Origin: Ruminococcus sp.
GTDB taxonomy: Bacteria > Bacillota > Clostridia > Oscillospirales > Ruminococcaceae
Direction: 5' to 3'
Length of the DNA: 64,000 bases
NCBI GenBank assembly: GCA_019420505.1
Contig: JAHZHC010000020.1
Location: 62,001-126,000, forward strand
Shown: one piece after another, positions 16,962 through 25,087 of the stretch
Numbering within the stretch: the first letter of the stretch is position 1
Layout: every line of letters begins with the position of its first letter
Translations under genes and position numbers: made by a program
The notes under the pieces: model-generated
Databases searched by the model: none
Seen by the model: only the letters and a program-made list of their open reading frames with translations
What the model was told of the DNA's origin: nothing

Positions 16962-17449
16962 ACAACAGGAACTATAAAAGACTTATTTTAACGGCGCTTG
17001 TTATTGGCTGGTGTGCTGTTATATTTAATTTTTCATCTCAGTCGGCAAGTGAATCTTCTGAAACCAGCGGAGGCTTCATTGAAACCTTTTGCAATTTTAT
17101 CATACCTGAATTCGGTGATTTCACCGGTTCACAACGCACGGAATTTATTGAAAGCCTGCAATTTGCCGTAAGAAAATGCGCTCATTTTACTGCATACAGC
17201 ATTTTGGGATTTTTAAGCTGGTTTGCACTTTTTGATTTTAAAACAAAATTCAGATATGCTGCCGCCGCAGGTTTTTCTTTTCTTTATGCTTGTTCGGACG
17301 AAATCCATCAATATTTTGTACCCGGACGGAGCAGCGAGATCCGTGATGTACTTATTGACACAGCCGGAGCAATTCTGGGAACTCTGATTGCACTGGGCAT
17401 CACTAAGCTGTTTTTACATTTCAGACGACAAAAAAACAATGAATTATGA
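16958..17449 (+). CDS. VanZ-family membrane protein
   Basis: 163 residues, four membrane helices, with FNFSSQSASESS after helix 1, RKCAHFTAYSILGFL and the signature DEIHQYFVPGRSSEIRDV. VanZ proteins give low-level teicoplanin resistance in some organisms; recent family work suggests envelope roles, but the exact function is open. Coupled to cca by an ATGA overlap. Two further VanZ proteins lie at 55319-56529. Confidence 0.88.
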   Translation: MNNRNYKRLILTALVIGWCAVIFNFSSQSASESSETSGGFIETFCNFIIPEFGDFTGSQRTEFIESLQFAVRKCAHFTAYSILGFLSWFALFDFKTKFRYAAAAGFSFLYACSDEIHQYFVPGRSSEIRDVLIDTAGAILGTLIALGITKLFLHFRRQKNNEL

Positions 17450-17470
17450 GATATAGCTCACAATTCATTG
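17437..17470. terminator. Hairpin spanning the VanZ stop codon
   Basis: CAATGAATT...CTCACAATTCATTG forms a long dyad with a short AT loop between the converging VanZ and XRE genes. No clear T tract, so termination is only suggested. Confidence 0.4.
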
Positions 17471-17503
17471 CTCTGTATTATTAATAATACCATCTAATTT
17501 TCG

Positions 17504-17944
17504 CTAATATTTCTTATAAATATATTCAGTAAAAATTCGATAAAAGCAATATACAATCCAAATTACCCAGGTTATTTCCCACCTTTGCGATATTATGCTA
17601 ATCAGTAAATAAAGAACAGCAACAGTAACAGCAATAATCCAATTCATAACTTTTTTCTTCTTACTTATTTCATTAGTTGATACTTTCACAACATCTGATA
17701 ACAATCTTTCATATTCGTCGTCAATGCTATTTTCTATCCTTTCACCTTTGAACAATTCTGCTACAGTAATTCCCAAAGATTTGGCTAACGTCTCGATAAG
17801 AGATACATCGGGGAAACCGACACCTCTTTCCCATTTTGAAACAGCTGCACTCGATACGCTTAATTCATTAGCCAAATCTTGCTGAGTACGATTTTGTTCC
17901 TTTCTAATAGCGGCAATTAAACGGCCTGTTTTTTGAGCATTCAA
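17504..17944 (-). CDS. XRE-family HTH regulator with C-terminal membrane segments
   Basis: 146 residues. A Cro/CI-type helix-turn-helix (RTQQDLANELSVSSAAVSKW, 19-38) is followed by a linker and two hydrophobic helices (about 102-118 and 124-140), so the DNA-binding domain is tethered to the membrane. The frame starts with TTG at 17944 after GAGGGTGAGG; the nearby ATG is out of frame. No target gene is apparent; it stands alone. Confidence 0.85.
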   Translation of the reverse strand: MNAQKTGRLIAAIRKEQNRTQQDLANELSVSSAAVSKWERGVGFPDVSLIETLAKSLGITVAELFKGERIENSIDDEYERLLSDVVKVSTNEISKKKKVMNWIIAVTVAVLYLLISIISQRWEITWVIWIVYCFYRIFTEYIYKKY

Positions 17945-18203
17945 TTCCTCACCCTCTTTCTTCTATTATAATACCACAACAAATGCAATATTCAATAAAC
18001 GTTTCGTTGAAACACTGAACGCTACATTGAATTTACGCATAAATAATTTCTCTATTTACAATCTCCATCGCACACACCCGAATGTTATTCATTCGTCATA
18101 CCCATTCTGCCGCCCCATTTCCTCAAGTAATGATTTTGTCATTTTGTAATTCCTTCGTATGATTTGTAGTTGCCTACAATCCAATCATTCCGTCTGATTA
18201 TAA
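17945..18203. other. Gene-poor gap upstream of the XRE regulator
   Basis: Contains a minus-strand TATAAT for the regulator and a GTTTC-GTT-GAAAC dyad at 18001-18013 that may be its operator. I see no gene or further structure in the rest. Confidence 0.4.
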
Positions 18204-18242
18204 TGAAAAAGGGAAACAACTTCCTTGCGAAGTGTTCCCCTT
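18204..18242 (-). terminator. Terminator of the small multidrug export gene
   Basis: On the minus strand an imperfect stem joining AAGGGGAACACTT and AAGTTGTTTCCCTT is followed by TTTTTC. Confidence 0.75.
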
Positions 18243-18257
18243 AATGCGGTGTTTTGG

Positions 18258-18761
18258 TTAAAACAATGAAATCAGATATGGAATTACATATGTAATAAAA
18301 CTCATGATTACTGTTGCAAGAATAAGTCCCAAAAATATTGCCGGAACTGCTTTTTTCATCTTAACATCCAACAGGCAGGCGATCAGCGAACCAGTCCACG
18401 CTCCGGTTCCCGGAAGAGGTATTCCGACAAACAACAGCAATCCTAAAAACTCATATTTTCGTATGGTATCAGCTTTTGACAAGGATTTGCTTTCAAGCTT
18501 TTCAACCATACCTTTAAATGTTTTTCTTGTTTTCATCCATGCAAATATCTTTTTAATAAATAATAAAATAAACGGAATCGGGATTATATTTCCGATTATA
18601 CAGATCGGAACCGCTTGAAGATAAGGTATTTTAAGCAATGCTGCTGCTACAAAACCGCCTCTTAACTCAAGAATCGGCACCATTGAAATTATAAAAACAA
18701 TTAACTCCTTAGGCAGTCCGTCAAGGTTTGTTGTAAACCAATTTATAAGTGAATCTGTCAT
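18258..18761 (-). CDS. Small multidrug export protein (COG2426 family)
   Basis: 167 residues, about four membrane helices. The conserved blocks MVPILELRGG and VGIPLPGTGAWTGSLIA identify PF06695, annotated as putative small multidrug exporters, with experimental support limited. It has its own terminator, and no partner gene is adjacent; the divergent neighbour is a WYL regulator. Confidence 0.85.
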   Translation of the reverse strand: MTDSLINWFTTNLDGLPKELIVFIISMVPILELRGGFVAAALLKIPYLQAVPICIIGNIIPIPFILLFIKKIFAWMKTRKTFKGMVEKLESKSLSKADTIRKYEFLGLLLFVGIPLPGTGAWTGSLIACLLDVKMKKAVPAIFLGLILATVIMSFITYVIPYLISLF

Positions 18762-18943
18762 GTTATAATCCTTTCTTTACTGAAACTTTATACTTTTTCC
18801 TTAATATCATATCACAACCAAGCAAAAAAGTAAAGAGTTTTATAGTCAAGGATATGCAGAATTTTATTGACTTATACAAGTTATGCAACTGATATTTATT
18901 ATAAGCACCAATATAACAGATTTGAAAGGAGCATATCACGATT

Positions 18944-19852
18944 ATGAAAATAGACCGTCTTATCGGAATACTGTCAATATTGCTGCAAAAAGATAAAGTC
19001 ACAGCCGCTGAGCTTGCAGAAAAATTTGAGGTGTCACGACGCACGATTATCCGTGATATTGATGACATAAACAAAGCCGGAATCCCAATTGTTACATCAC
19101 AGGGAAACGGAGGCGGAATTTCCGTTATGGAGGGCTTTAAAATTGACAAGACCTTACTTTCTTTGAAAGAGATGAAAGCCATACTTTCAGGTCTTCAAAG
19201 CCTTGACAGTGTGAGCGAATCAAAGATTTACAGACAGCTTATGGATAAGCTTTCCGCAAACAATTCAAATGTCATCAATGCTGATAATAACATTATTATT
19301 GATTTATCAAGCTGGGACAAAGCTGCTGTTTCGGACAAAATTGAATGTATTAAAACTGCGGTTGAAAATAAAGAAAGAATTTCATTTACATATTACTCCC
19401 CCAACGGAAAAAGCGAACGTGAAATAGAACCCTATCATTTAATTTTTCAATGGTCAAGCTGGTATGTATGGGGATATTGCATTGACCGCAAGGATTACCG
19501 GATGTTTAAATTAACACGAATCACCAATTTAAAACTGACCGGTCAAAAAAGTGAATGCCGTGATGTTCCCCAATATATTTGCGACAAGCTGAGGCACACA
19601 AAAGACGGTATTCCTGCAATTGTAAAATTTGATCGCTCAGTAAAATGGCGGCTCATAGATGAATACGGAATAGAAATGCTTACAGAAGACAAGGACGGAA
19701 ATCTTATATTGACATTTAACTGGACTGACATTCCGTCATTTTATCAATATATTCTTACTTTCGGCGATACGGCTGAAATTATTGAGCCAAACAATTACCG
19801 TGAAGAATTTTCAGATCTTTTAAAAAGAATTTCAGAAAAATATGAAATATGA
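18944..19852 (+). CDS. WYL-domain transcriptional regulator
   Basis: 302 residues. N-terminal HTH_11 winged helix (KVTAAELAEKFEVSRRTIIR, 18-37), then the WYL domain from about 138 to 220 (ISFTYYSPNGKSEREIEPYH, WYVWGYC, RMFKLTRI) and a C-terminal WCX region. WYL domains sense ligands, including nucleic acids in defence regulators. AAAGGAG lies rather far (12 bases) from the ATG. Two GyrI-like proteins follow on the same strand, which suggests a small-molecule response cassette. Confidence 0.92.
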   Translation: MKIDRLIGILSILLQKDKVTAAELAEKFEVSRRTIIRDIDDINKAGIPIVTSQGNGGGISVMEGFKIDKTLLSLKEMKAILSGLQSLDSVSESKIYRQLMDKLSANNSNVINADNNIIIDLSSWDKAAVSDKIECIKTAVENKERISFTYYSPNGKSEREIEPYHLIFQWSSWYVWGYCIDRKDYRMFKLTRITNLKLTGQKSECRDVPQYICDKLRHTKDGIPAIVKFDRSVKWRLIDEYGIEMLTEDKDGNLILTFNWTDIPSFYQYILTFGDTAEIIEPNNYREEFSDLLKRISEKYEI

Positions 19853-19915
19853 CATACAGCTGTCACATTAAGCATGATATACTCATTATTATCAATATGA
19901 AATGAGGTATTTTTT

Positions 19916-20371
19916 ATGAACTACGAGATTATTAATTTAGACGAAAAAACTGTCGCAGGCTATTGCGCAAGGACAAACAACACTTCTCCCGACATGGGGC
20001 AGGTAATCGGGGGACTATGGCAGAAGTTTTATTCCGATAAAGGTTACCCTTTGATTCCAAATAAAACAAACAGCAAGGCTCTCGAAATTTACACGGACTA
20101 TGATAATGATGAAAAGAGCGATTATACGGTAATGGTTTCATGCGAGGTCAATGATATTTCAAATCTTCCGGAGTATTTTAATGTCATAAAAATCCCTGCG
20201 GGAAAATATGCAAAATTTATTGTTAAAGGCAACATGATAACGGCAGTCGCTCAATTCTGGCAGGAGCTTTGGAAGATGGATCTTCCACGTTCTTTTGTTT
20301 GCGATTTTGAGGAATATCAAAATGCAGATCCTGAGAATGCAGAAATTCATATTTATATTGGACTAAAATAA
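19916..20371 (+). CDS. GyrI-like effector-binding domain protein
   Basis: 151 residues, no HTH and no membrane segment. The duplicated beta-alpha-beta fold of the AraC effector-binding/GyrI family fits from YEIINLDEKTVAGYC through the C-terminal FEEYQNADPENAEIHIYIGL, where the glutamate cluster of multidrug-binding relatives usually sits. Such single-domain proteins bind cationic or cyclic toxins and drugs. It sits 63 bases downstream of the WYL gene with its own GAGG site, so co-expression is likely. Confidence 0.8.
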   Translation: MNYEIINLDEKTVAGYCARTNNTSPDMGQVIGGLWQKFYSDKGYPLIPNKTNSKALEIYTDYDNDEKSDYTVMVSCEVNDISNLPEYFNVIKIPAGKYAKFIVKGNMITAVAQFWQELWKMDLPRSFVCDFEEYQNADPENAEIHIYIGLK

Positions 20372-20406
20372 AAATCAACTGAATATGTAAAACGGAGGAA
20401 TGGCAA

Positions 20407-21051
20407 ATGACAAAGCTTGATTACAAAAAGGAATACAAGGATTTATATCAGCCGTCAAGCAAGCCGTCGTTAATTGAAGTCCCCGAAATGCTTTTCATAG
20501 CTGTTGACGGTGAGGGAAATCCCAACACCTGTTCGGAATATAAGCAAGCTATTGAAATACTTTACGGCTTGTCGTTCACTATCAAAATGTCAAAAATGAA
20601 CGGATCACAGCCTGAAGGATATTTTGAGTATGTTGTTCCCCCTCTGGAGGGATTATGGTATGCTGACGGTGTGGATTTTAACGGATTCAATGTTACGGAT
20701 AAAGATAAGTTCGAATGGATATCTATGATCAGACAGCCTGAATTTGTGACGGAAAGCGTATTTGAAAACGCAAAAAACTTACTTAAAAAGAAAAAGCCTT
20801 ATCTTGATTTAAGCAAGGCTCGGCTTACAAAAATGACCGAAGGTTTATGCGTACAGATCATGCACATAGGTTCTTATGACAATGAACCTGAAAGCATTGA
20901 AAAAATGATAAAATTTGCTGACGAAAACGGATATTCAGAAGATTTTAGCAATAATCGTTTTCACCATGAGATATATTTATCCGATCCACGGCGCTGTGCT
21001 CCTGAACGTCTTAAAACGGTCATCAGGCACCCAATAAAACTAAGGGTATGA
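20407..21051 (+). CDS. GyrI-like small-molecule-binding protein (about 214 residues)
   Basis: A single longer GyrI-type domain: DLYQPSSKPSLIEVPEMLFI at residues 12-31, YFEYVVPPLEGLW near 79 and FHHEIYLSDPRR near 187 are typical of the stand-alone GyrI-like proteins, some of which hydrolyse cyclopropanoid antibiotics. GGAGG gives the start. It is the third gene of the WYL cassette. No catalytic residue can be assigned from sequence alone. Confidence 0.85.
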   Translation: MTKLDYKKEYKDLYQPSSKPSLIEVPEMLFIAVDGEGNPNTCSEYKQAIEILYGLSFTIKMSKMNGSQPEGYFEYVVPPLEGLWYADGVDFNGFNVTDKDKFEWISMIRQPEFVTESVFENAKNLLKKKKPYLDLSKARLTKMTEGLCVQIMHIGSYDNEPESIEKMIKFADENGYSEDFSNNRFHHEIYLSDPRRCAPERLKTVIRHPIKLRV

Positions 21052-21101
21052 CAATCTGTTTTTGAACGTTACAAAAAATATTTAAAATCCTCTCTTTATC
21101 C

Positions 21102-21130
21102 TTGCAATTTTTACATGGTTGTTGTATAAT
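21102..21130 (+). promoter_or_regulatory. Promoter of prfC
   Basis: TTGCAA (21102-21107) and TATAAT (21125-21130), 17 bases apart. Confidence 0.65.
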
Positions 21131-21163
21131 ATTAAGGATATTGAATTTTTGGAGGAAAGTATT

Positions 21164-22759
21164 TTGAGCAGTCTGGAACAAGAAATCAAACGCAGACGCA
21201 CGTTTGCTATCATATCTCACCCTGACGCAGGTAAAACCACGCTTACTGAAAAATTTCTGCTTTACGGCGGCGCTATAGCACAGGCGGGAGCTGTTAAGGG
21301 CAAAAAGTCCGCACGTCATGCAGTATCCGACTGGATGGAAATTGAGAAACAGAGGGGTATTTCAGTCACTTCATCTGTAATGCAGTTTCAATACAAGGGA
21401 TTCTGCATAAATATTCTCGATACTCCGGGACATCAGGACTTTTCCGAGGACACCTACCGTACGCTTATGGCTGCGGACTCGGCGGTTATGGTCATTGACG
21501 CATCAAAGGGAGTTGAGAATCAGACGAGAAAGCTTTTTAAGGTTTGCGTTATGAGGCACATACCTATTTTCACATTTATAAACAAGATGGACAGAGAATC
21601 GAGAAATCCTTTTGATTTGCTGGAACAGATCGAAAGCGAGCTGGGCATACGCACTTATCCGGTAAACTGGCCTATCAGCTCAGGCAAGGATTTCAGGGGA
21701 GTTTATGACCGTGACAAGAGACACATTATTTCTTTTGAAGCAAACAACGGTCAGCACAGGGTTGCGGCGACTGAAGTGGATTTAAGCGATCCGTCGCTGG
21801 CTGAACTTATCGGGGAGGAAAACCGTAACACCATTATGGAAGACATTGAGCTTCTTGATGGTGCAAGCGAAGAATTTGATTCGGACGCTGTTCACAGGGG
21901 CGAGCTTTCACCTGTATTCTTTGGTTCTGCTTTAACCAACTTTGGTGTTGAACCTTTTCTTGAAAACTTTCTTGAGATGACGACCTCGCCTACTGCAAGA
22001 AATTCCACAGAGGGACTTATCGATCCGTTCAGCGAAGATTTTTCTGCTTTTGTGTTTAAGATTCAGGCTAACATGAACAAGGCTCATCGTGACAGAATAA
22101 CATTTATGAGAATTTGCTCGGGTAAATTTGACAAGGAAATGGATGTTCTTCACGTTCAGGGTAATAAAAAGATGCGTCTTTCACAGCCTCAGCAGATCAT
22201 GGCTCAGGAAAGGGAGATCATTGACGAGGCTTATGCGGGAGATATTATCGGTGTATTTGATCCGGGTATTTTTTCAATAGGCGACACGGTTTGTTCTCCG
22301 AAAAAGAAATTTGAATTTGAAGGTATCCCTACCTTTGCGCCTGAGCATTTTGAACGTGTAAGGGCTAAAGATACCATGAAAAGAAAGCAATTTGTCAAGG
22401 GAATTTCACAGATTGCACAGGAGGGTGCAATTCAGATTTTCCAAGAGCCTTATTCCGGAATGGAAGAAGTTATTGTGGGAGTTGTAGGCGTACTGCAATT
22501 TGATGTATTTAAATATCGAATGAAAAACGAATATAATGTTGACATGATAGAAGAGGGACTGCCTTATTCATACATTCGATGGATCGATAACAAAAACATT
22601 GATCCCAAGGCCTTGAAGCTAAGCAGTGACACGAAGTTAGTTCAGGACTTAAAGGGAAATTATCTGCTTTTATTCACCAGTGAATGGAATATTCGATGGG
22701 CATTAGACAGAAACGAGGGACTTGAGCTTTCGGAATTTAATCGTGGGGATTTGCAGTAG
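21164..22759 (+). CDS. prfC: Peptide chain release factor 3
   Basis: 531 residues from a TTG start at 21164 with GGAGG 9 bases upstream; an open frame extends to 21119 but crosses the promoter. GTPase motifs: HPDAGKTTLTEK (P-loop), DTPGHQDFSEDTYRTL (switch II) and FINKMDRE (G4). RF3 recycles RF1/RF2 from the ribosome after termination. Monocistronic, with a terminator at 22783. Confidence 0.96.
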   Translation: MSSLEQEIKRRRTFAIISHPDAGKTTLTEKFLLYGGAIAQAGAVKGKKSARHAVSDWMEIEKQRGISVTSSVMQFQYKGFCINILDTPGHQDFSEDTYRTLMAADSAVMVIDASKGVENQTRKLFKVCVMRHIPIFTFINKMDRESRNPFDLLEQIESELGIRTYPVNWPISSGKDFRGVYDRDKRHIISFEANNGQHRVAATEVDLSDPSLAELIGEENRNTIMEDIELLDGASEEFDSDAVHRGELSPVFFGSALTNFGVEPFLENFLEMTTSPTARNSTEGLIDPFSEDFSAFVFKIQANMNKAHRDRITFMRICSGKFDKEMDVLHVQGNKKMRLSQPQQIMAQEREIIDEAYAGDIIGVFDPGIFSIGDTVCSPKKKFEFEGIPTFAPEHFERVRAKDTMKRKQFVKGISQIAQEGAIQIFQEPYSGMEEVIVGVVGVLQFDVFKYRMKNEYNVDMIEEGLPYSYIRWIDNKNIDPKALKLSSDTKLVQDLKGNYLLLFTSEWNIRWALDRNEGLELSEFNRGDLQ

Positions 22760-22782
22760 TTCGCTTAAAAATTGAACCGTAT

Positions 22783-22808
22783 GGGCGACCAAAAGTCGCC
22801 CTGTTTTT
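22783..22808 (+). terminator. Terminator of prfC
   Basis: GGGCGAC and GTCGCCC stem with CAAAA loop, followed by TGTTTTTAT. Confidence 0.9.
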
Positions 22809-22839
22809 ATGTGGATTTTTATTTTAAATTATAAAAAAC

Positions 22840-22868
22840 AGCAGCTGTATTTTTTCAGCTGCTATTTT
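22840..22868. terminator. Bidirectional terminator between prfC and the GNAT gene
   Basis: AGCAGCTG and CAGCTGCT pair across an AT-rich loop, with T runs on both strands. Confidence 0.75.
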
Positions 22869-22934
22869 TGTGTATCTATTTGATTTTCACTGATTTAGTT
22901 TTATAACTTCCGTTATATGTTTTCATTTCAATTT

Positions 22935-23435
22935 TTATTTATCCATATGATACCCGAAAACATAATCGTCCATGACATATCCGCTTCCTATATCGGTTAC
23001 TTCGCTTCGGATTATTTCCATACCAAACTTTTTATATATGGCGATACTGTCGTCGTTACGCTTATTCACAGTCAGCCAGATCATTGAACAGTTCTTTTGT
23101 TTTGCAAGCTCTTTGATAAACTCAAAGGCCTTTCTGGCATAGCCGTTTCCTCTATATGCTTTTTTGAGATACAGCTTTGAAAGGAAAAGCGTATTGTCCT
23201 CTTTTTTACAAATAGCAAAATAACCGATTATTTCGCCGTCCAGCATAAAATTATAATACTCATAGCCTGATCTTATCTGTTCAGACATTGACATTTCCGA
23301 CTGAAATTTATCGATCATATAATCTATCTGACTTTGGGTTATAATAGTGATAAAGTATTTGTTCCAGATATCCTTTGCAAGCTCTGCGGTTTTCTTTATA
23401 CTTTCCTGTGTAGTAACCTTCTCAAATGTCAGCAT
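22935..23435 (-). CDS. GNAT family N-acetyltransferase
   Basis: 166 residues. The acetyl-CoA-binding motif A is visible as LYLKKAYRGNGYARKAFEFI near residues 91-110 and the C-terminal NKRNDDSIAIYKKFGMEI is typical. The acceptor substrate is unknown. Its start overlaps the stop of the DUF815 gene (TAATG), so the two are translationally coupled. Confidence 0.9.
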   Translation of the reverse strand: MLTFEKVTTQESIKKTAELAKDIWNKYFITIITQSQIDYMIDKFQSEMSMSEQIRSGYEYYNFMLDGEIIGYFAICKKEDNTLFLSKLYLKKAYRGNGYARKAFEFIKELAKQKNCSMIWLTVNKRNDDSIAIYKKFGMEIIRSEVTDIGSGYVMDDYVFGYHMDK

Positions 23436-24628
23436 TAGTCCTCACTGCCTTTCAAATATTCAATAAACTGCTTTGCAACTCTCGGAGATCTGCCTGCACG
23501 GCTGAGAGCAAATGCTTCGGCTTTCATTTTAACCTCTTCAATCGGCATTTTTATGCCGTACTGTTCAGCAAGTCCCTCAACCACTGATAGATACAGCTTT
23601 TTATCCGGCTTCTGATAAGTAACTGTAAGTCCGAATCGGTCAGACAAAGACAAAAGCTCCTGCATTGTATCCTTAAAATGTATCTCATCGCCCTCTCTTG
23701 CAGAAAAAGTTTCCCGCACAAGATGACGGCGGTTGGATGTTGCATATATGGCAAGGTTAGACGCAGTTGATGACACACTTCCCTCAAGTATAGCTTTAAG
23801 CGCTGCAAAGTCGTCATCATCTTCGGTAAACGACAAATCATCGATAAAAATAATGAATTTAAGCGGATTTTTGCTGATAGTTTCAACTATTGCAGGAATT
23901 TCATGAAGCTGCTTTTTCTTAAGCTCAATAAGTCTTAGTCCTTGTGAGCAATATTCATTTGCAATCGCTTTGACAGTTGATGATTTGCCTGTTCCGCAAT
24001 CGCCGTAAAGCAGGACATTATTGGCAGGCTTACCTTTAAGCAATGCAAGTGTGTTGTCTATTACTTCCTGACGTTCACGCTCATAACCCGAAAGCTTGTC
24101 CAGCGATATATCATCAGGATATTCCACCGGCACAATTTTTCCGTTCTTTATAACAAAGACATGATATTTTGAATAGATTCCATAACCATATTGATTTATA
24201 TGATGTATTCTATCGGCATAAATCTGAGAAAAATCAAGATTTTCTGTTTTATACTCAGGCAGAAACTCATCATAATCTATTTGAGAAATAATTTCCTTTG
24301 CCGGTATCTCAGCTAATGCTTCAACTACTGCAAGCTCGTTTGCAAGGCACTGGTCCAGCAAAACTCCAGTTTCTTTTCCTTCGCCCTTTCGCAGCATATA
24401 AAGATTCACATTTTCAAGCATTAATTCTAAGAAATACTCTGTCAGGTTATCCGAATAAGTATAAAGCTGTGCAATAAATTCACAATATTTTTTTATTGAT
24501 TCATCCGTATTCTTTTTTTCAACAGCGCTAATAGTATCAATAAAGCTTTCAAAAGCCTTGTTCCGGTGAAGGCTTCTGAATATGACCAGACTTTCAGCCT
24601 GTCTGATTAAATTTTTATATCCGGTCAT
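23435..24628 (-). CDS. DUF815 family AAA-type ATPase
   Basis: 397 residues, full length for this family. A helical N-terminal half precedes an AAA core with P-loop GDCGTGKSS (near residue 206), Walker B FIIFIDDLSF and an arginine-rich sensor region GRSPRVAKQFIEY near the end. The cellular role is unknown. The start has GAAAGG. It leads the GNAT gene in a two-gene operon. Confidence 0.88.
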   Translation of the reverse strand: MTGYKNLIRQAESLVIFRSLHRNKAFESFIDTISAVEKKNTDESIKKYCEFIAQLYTYSDNLTEYFLELMLENVNLYMLRKGEGKETGVLLDQCLANELAVVEALAEIPAKEIISQIDYDEFLPEYKTENLDFSQIYADRIHHINQYGYGIYSKYHVFVIKNGKIVPVEYPDDISLDKLSGYERERQEVIDNTLALLKGKPANNVLLYGDCGTGKSSTVKAIANEYCSQGLRLIELKKKQLHEIPAIVETISKNPLKFIIFIDDLSFTEDDDDFAALKAILEGSVSSTASNLAIYATSNRRHLVRETFSAREGDEIHFKDTMQELLSLSDRFGLTVTYQKPDKKLYLSVVEGLAEQYGIKMPIEEVKMKAEAFALSRAGRSPRVAKQFIEYLKGSED

Positions 24629-24660
24629 CAGACCACTAACCTTTCAATTATTTTTATACT

Positions 24661-24689
24661 ATTATAATACTTTTCGGTATTTTCGTCAA
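24661..24689 (-). promoter_or_regulatory. Promoter of the DUF815/GNAT operon
   Basis: TTGACG (24684-24689) and TATAAT (24661-24666) on the minus strand, 17-base spacer. Confidence 0.75.
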
Positions 24690-24744
24690 TATCCGCAAAA
24701 AATTAAATGCTATATCATTCTTAATAAAAAAATTAATTTTGCTC

Positions 24745-24773
24745 TTGATTTTATAATATAATTTTGGTATAAT
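24745..24773 (+). promoter_or_regulatory. Promoter of tRNA-Arg
   Basis: TTGATT (24745-24750) and TATAAT (24768-24773), 17-base spacer, ten bases before the tRNA. Confidence 0.65.
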
Positions 24774-24782
24774 TAACATAAT

Positions 24783-24859
24783 GTCTCCGTAGCTCAGCAG
24801 GATAGAGCGTTCGCCTCCTAAGCGAAAGGCCGTGGGTTCGAATCCCGCCGGGGACGCCA
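24783..24859 (+). tRNA. tRNA-Arg (anticodon CCT)
   Basis: Complete cloverleaf: acceptor GTCTCCG/CGGGGAC, D arm AGCTCAGCAGGATAGAGC, anticodon stem TTCGC/GCGAA around CTCCTAA, T loop TTCGAAT and an encoded CCA. It reads AGG codons. Confidence 0.97.
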
Positions 24860-24986
24860 GTGCTAGTGCACACGGCGCAAATCACGTTATCAATTTGTGA
24901 TGTTCATAGCTTTGACCCCGCTAAAGCGAAATTTGAAGTTATGATAATCAAAAGTCTTAGTGCTGACTCACACGGCGCAATTTCAA
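24860..24986 (+). repeat. Repeat related to the 51.5-kb mobile element, abutting tRNA-Arg
   Basis: Starts directly after the tRNA CCA. The stretch from CACGGCGCAAATCACG through TAGCTTTGACCCCGCT matches the right arm of the 51523-51807 element (minus strand). A second partial copy of the CACACGGCGCAA unit lies at 24968-24980. No gene inside. Confidence 0.65.
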
Positions 24987-25026
24987 ACATCTTTCTTATT
25001 TAATTAAGTTTAATAACTATTTTTAT

Positions 25027-25054
25027 GCCGTTAAATTATTTTAACGGCTTTGTT
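25027..25054 (+). terminator. Terminator-like hairpin before the Ktr genes
   Basis: GCCGTTAAA and TTTAACGGC form a perfect 9-base stem followed by TTTGTTT, 34 bases before the ktrB start. It may end the tRNA transcript or act as an attenuator of ktrB. Confidence 0.6.
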
Positions 25055-25087
25055 TAAATAATTTTTTCCGAAAGCAGGAGTTAAAAT

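Noticed and set aside
24860..24986. CRISPR-like or integrase attachment array after tRNA-Arg
   Set aside because: Only two partial units without regular spacers, no integrase nearby, and clear similarity to the 51.5-kb inverted-repeat element.
25000..25087. c-di-AMP or K+-related riboswitch before the Ktr genes
   Set aside because: Only a single terminator-like hairpin fits; there is no room for, and no motif of, a ydaO-type aptamer.
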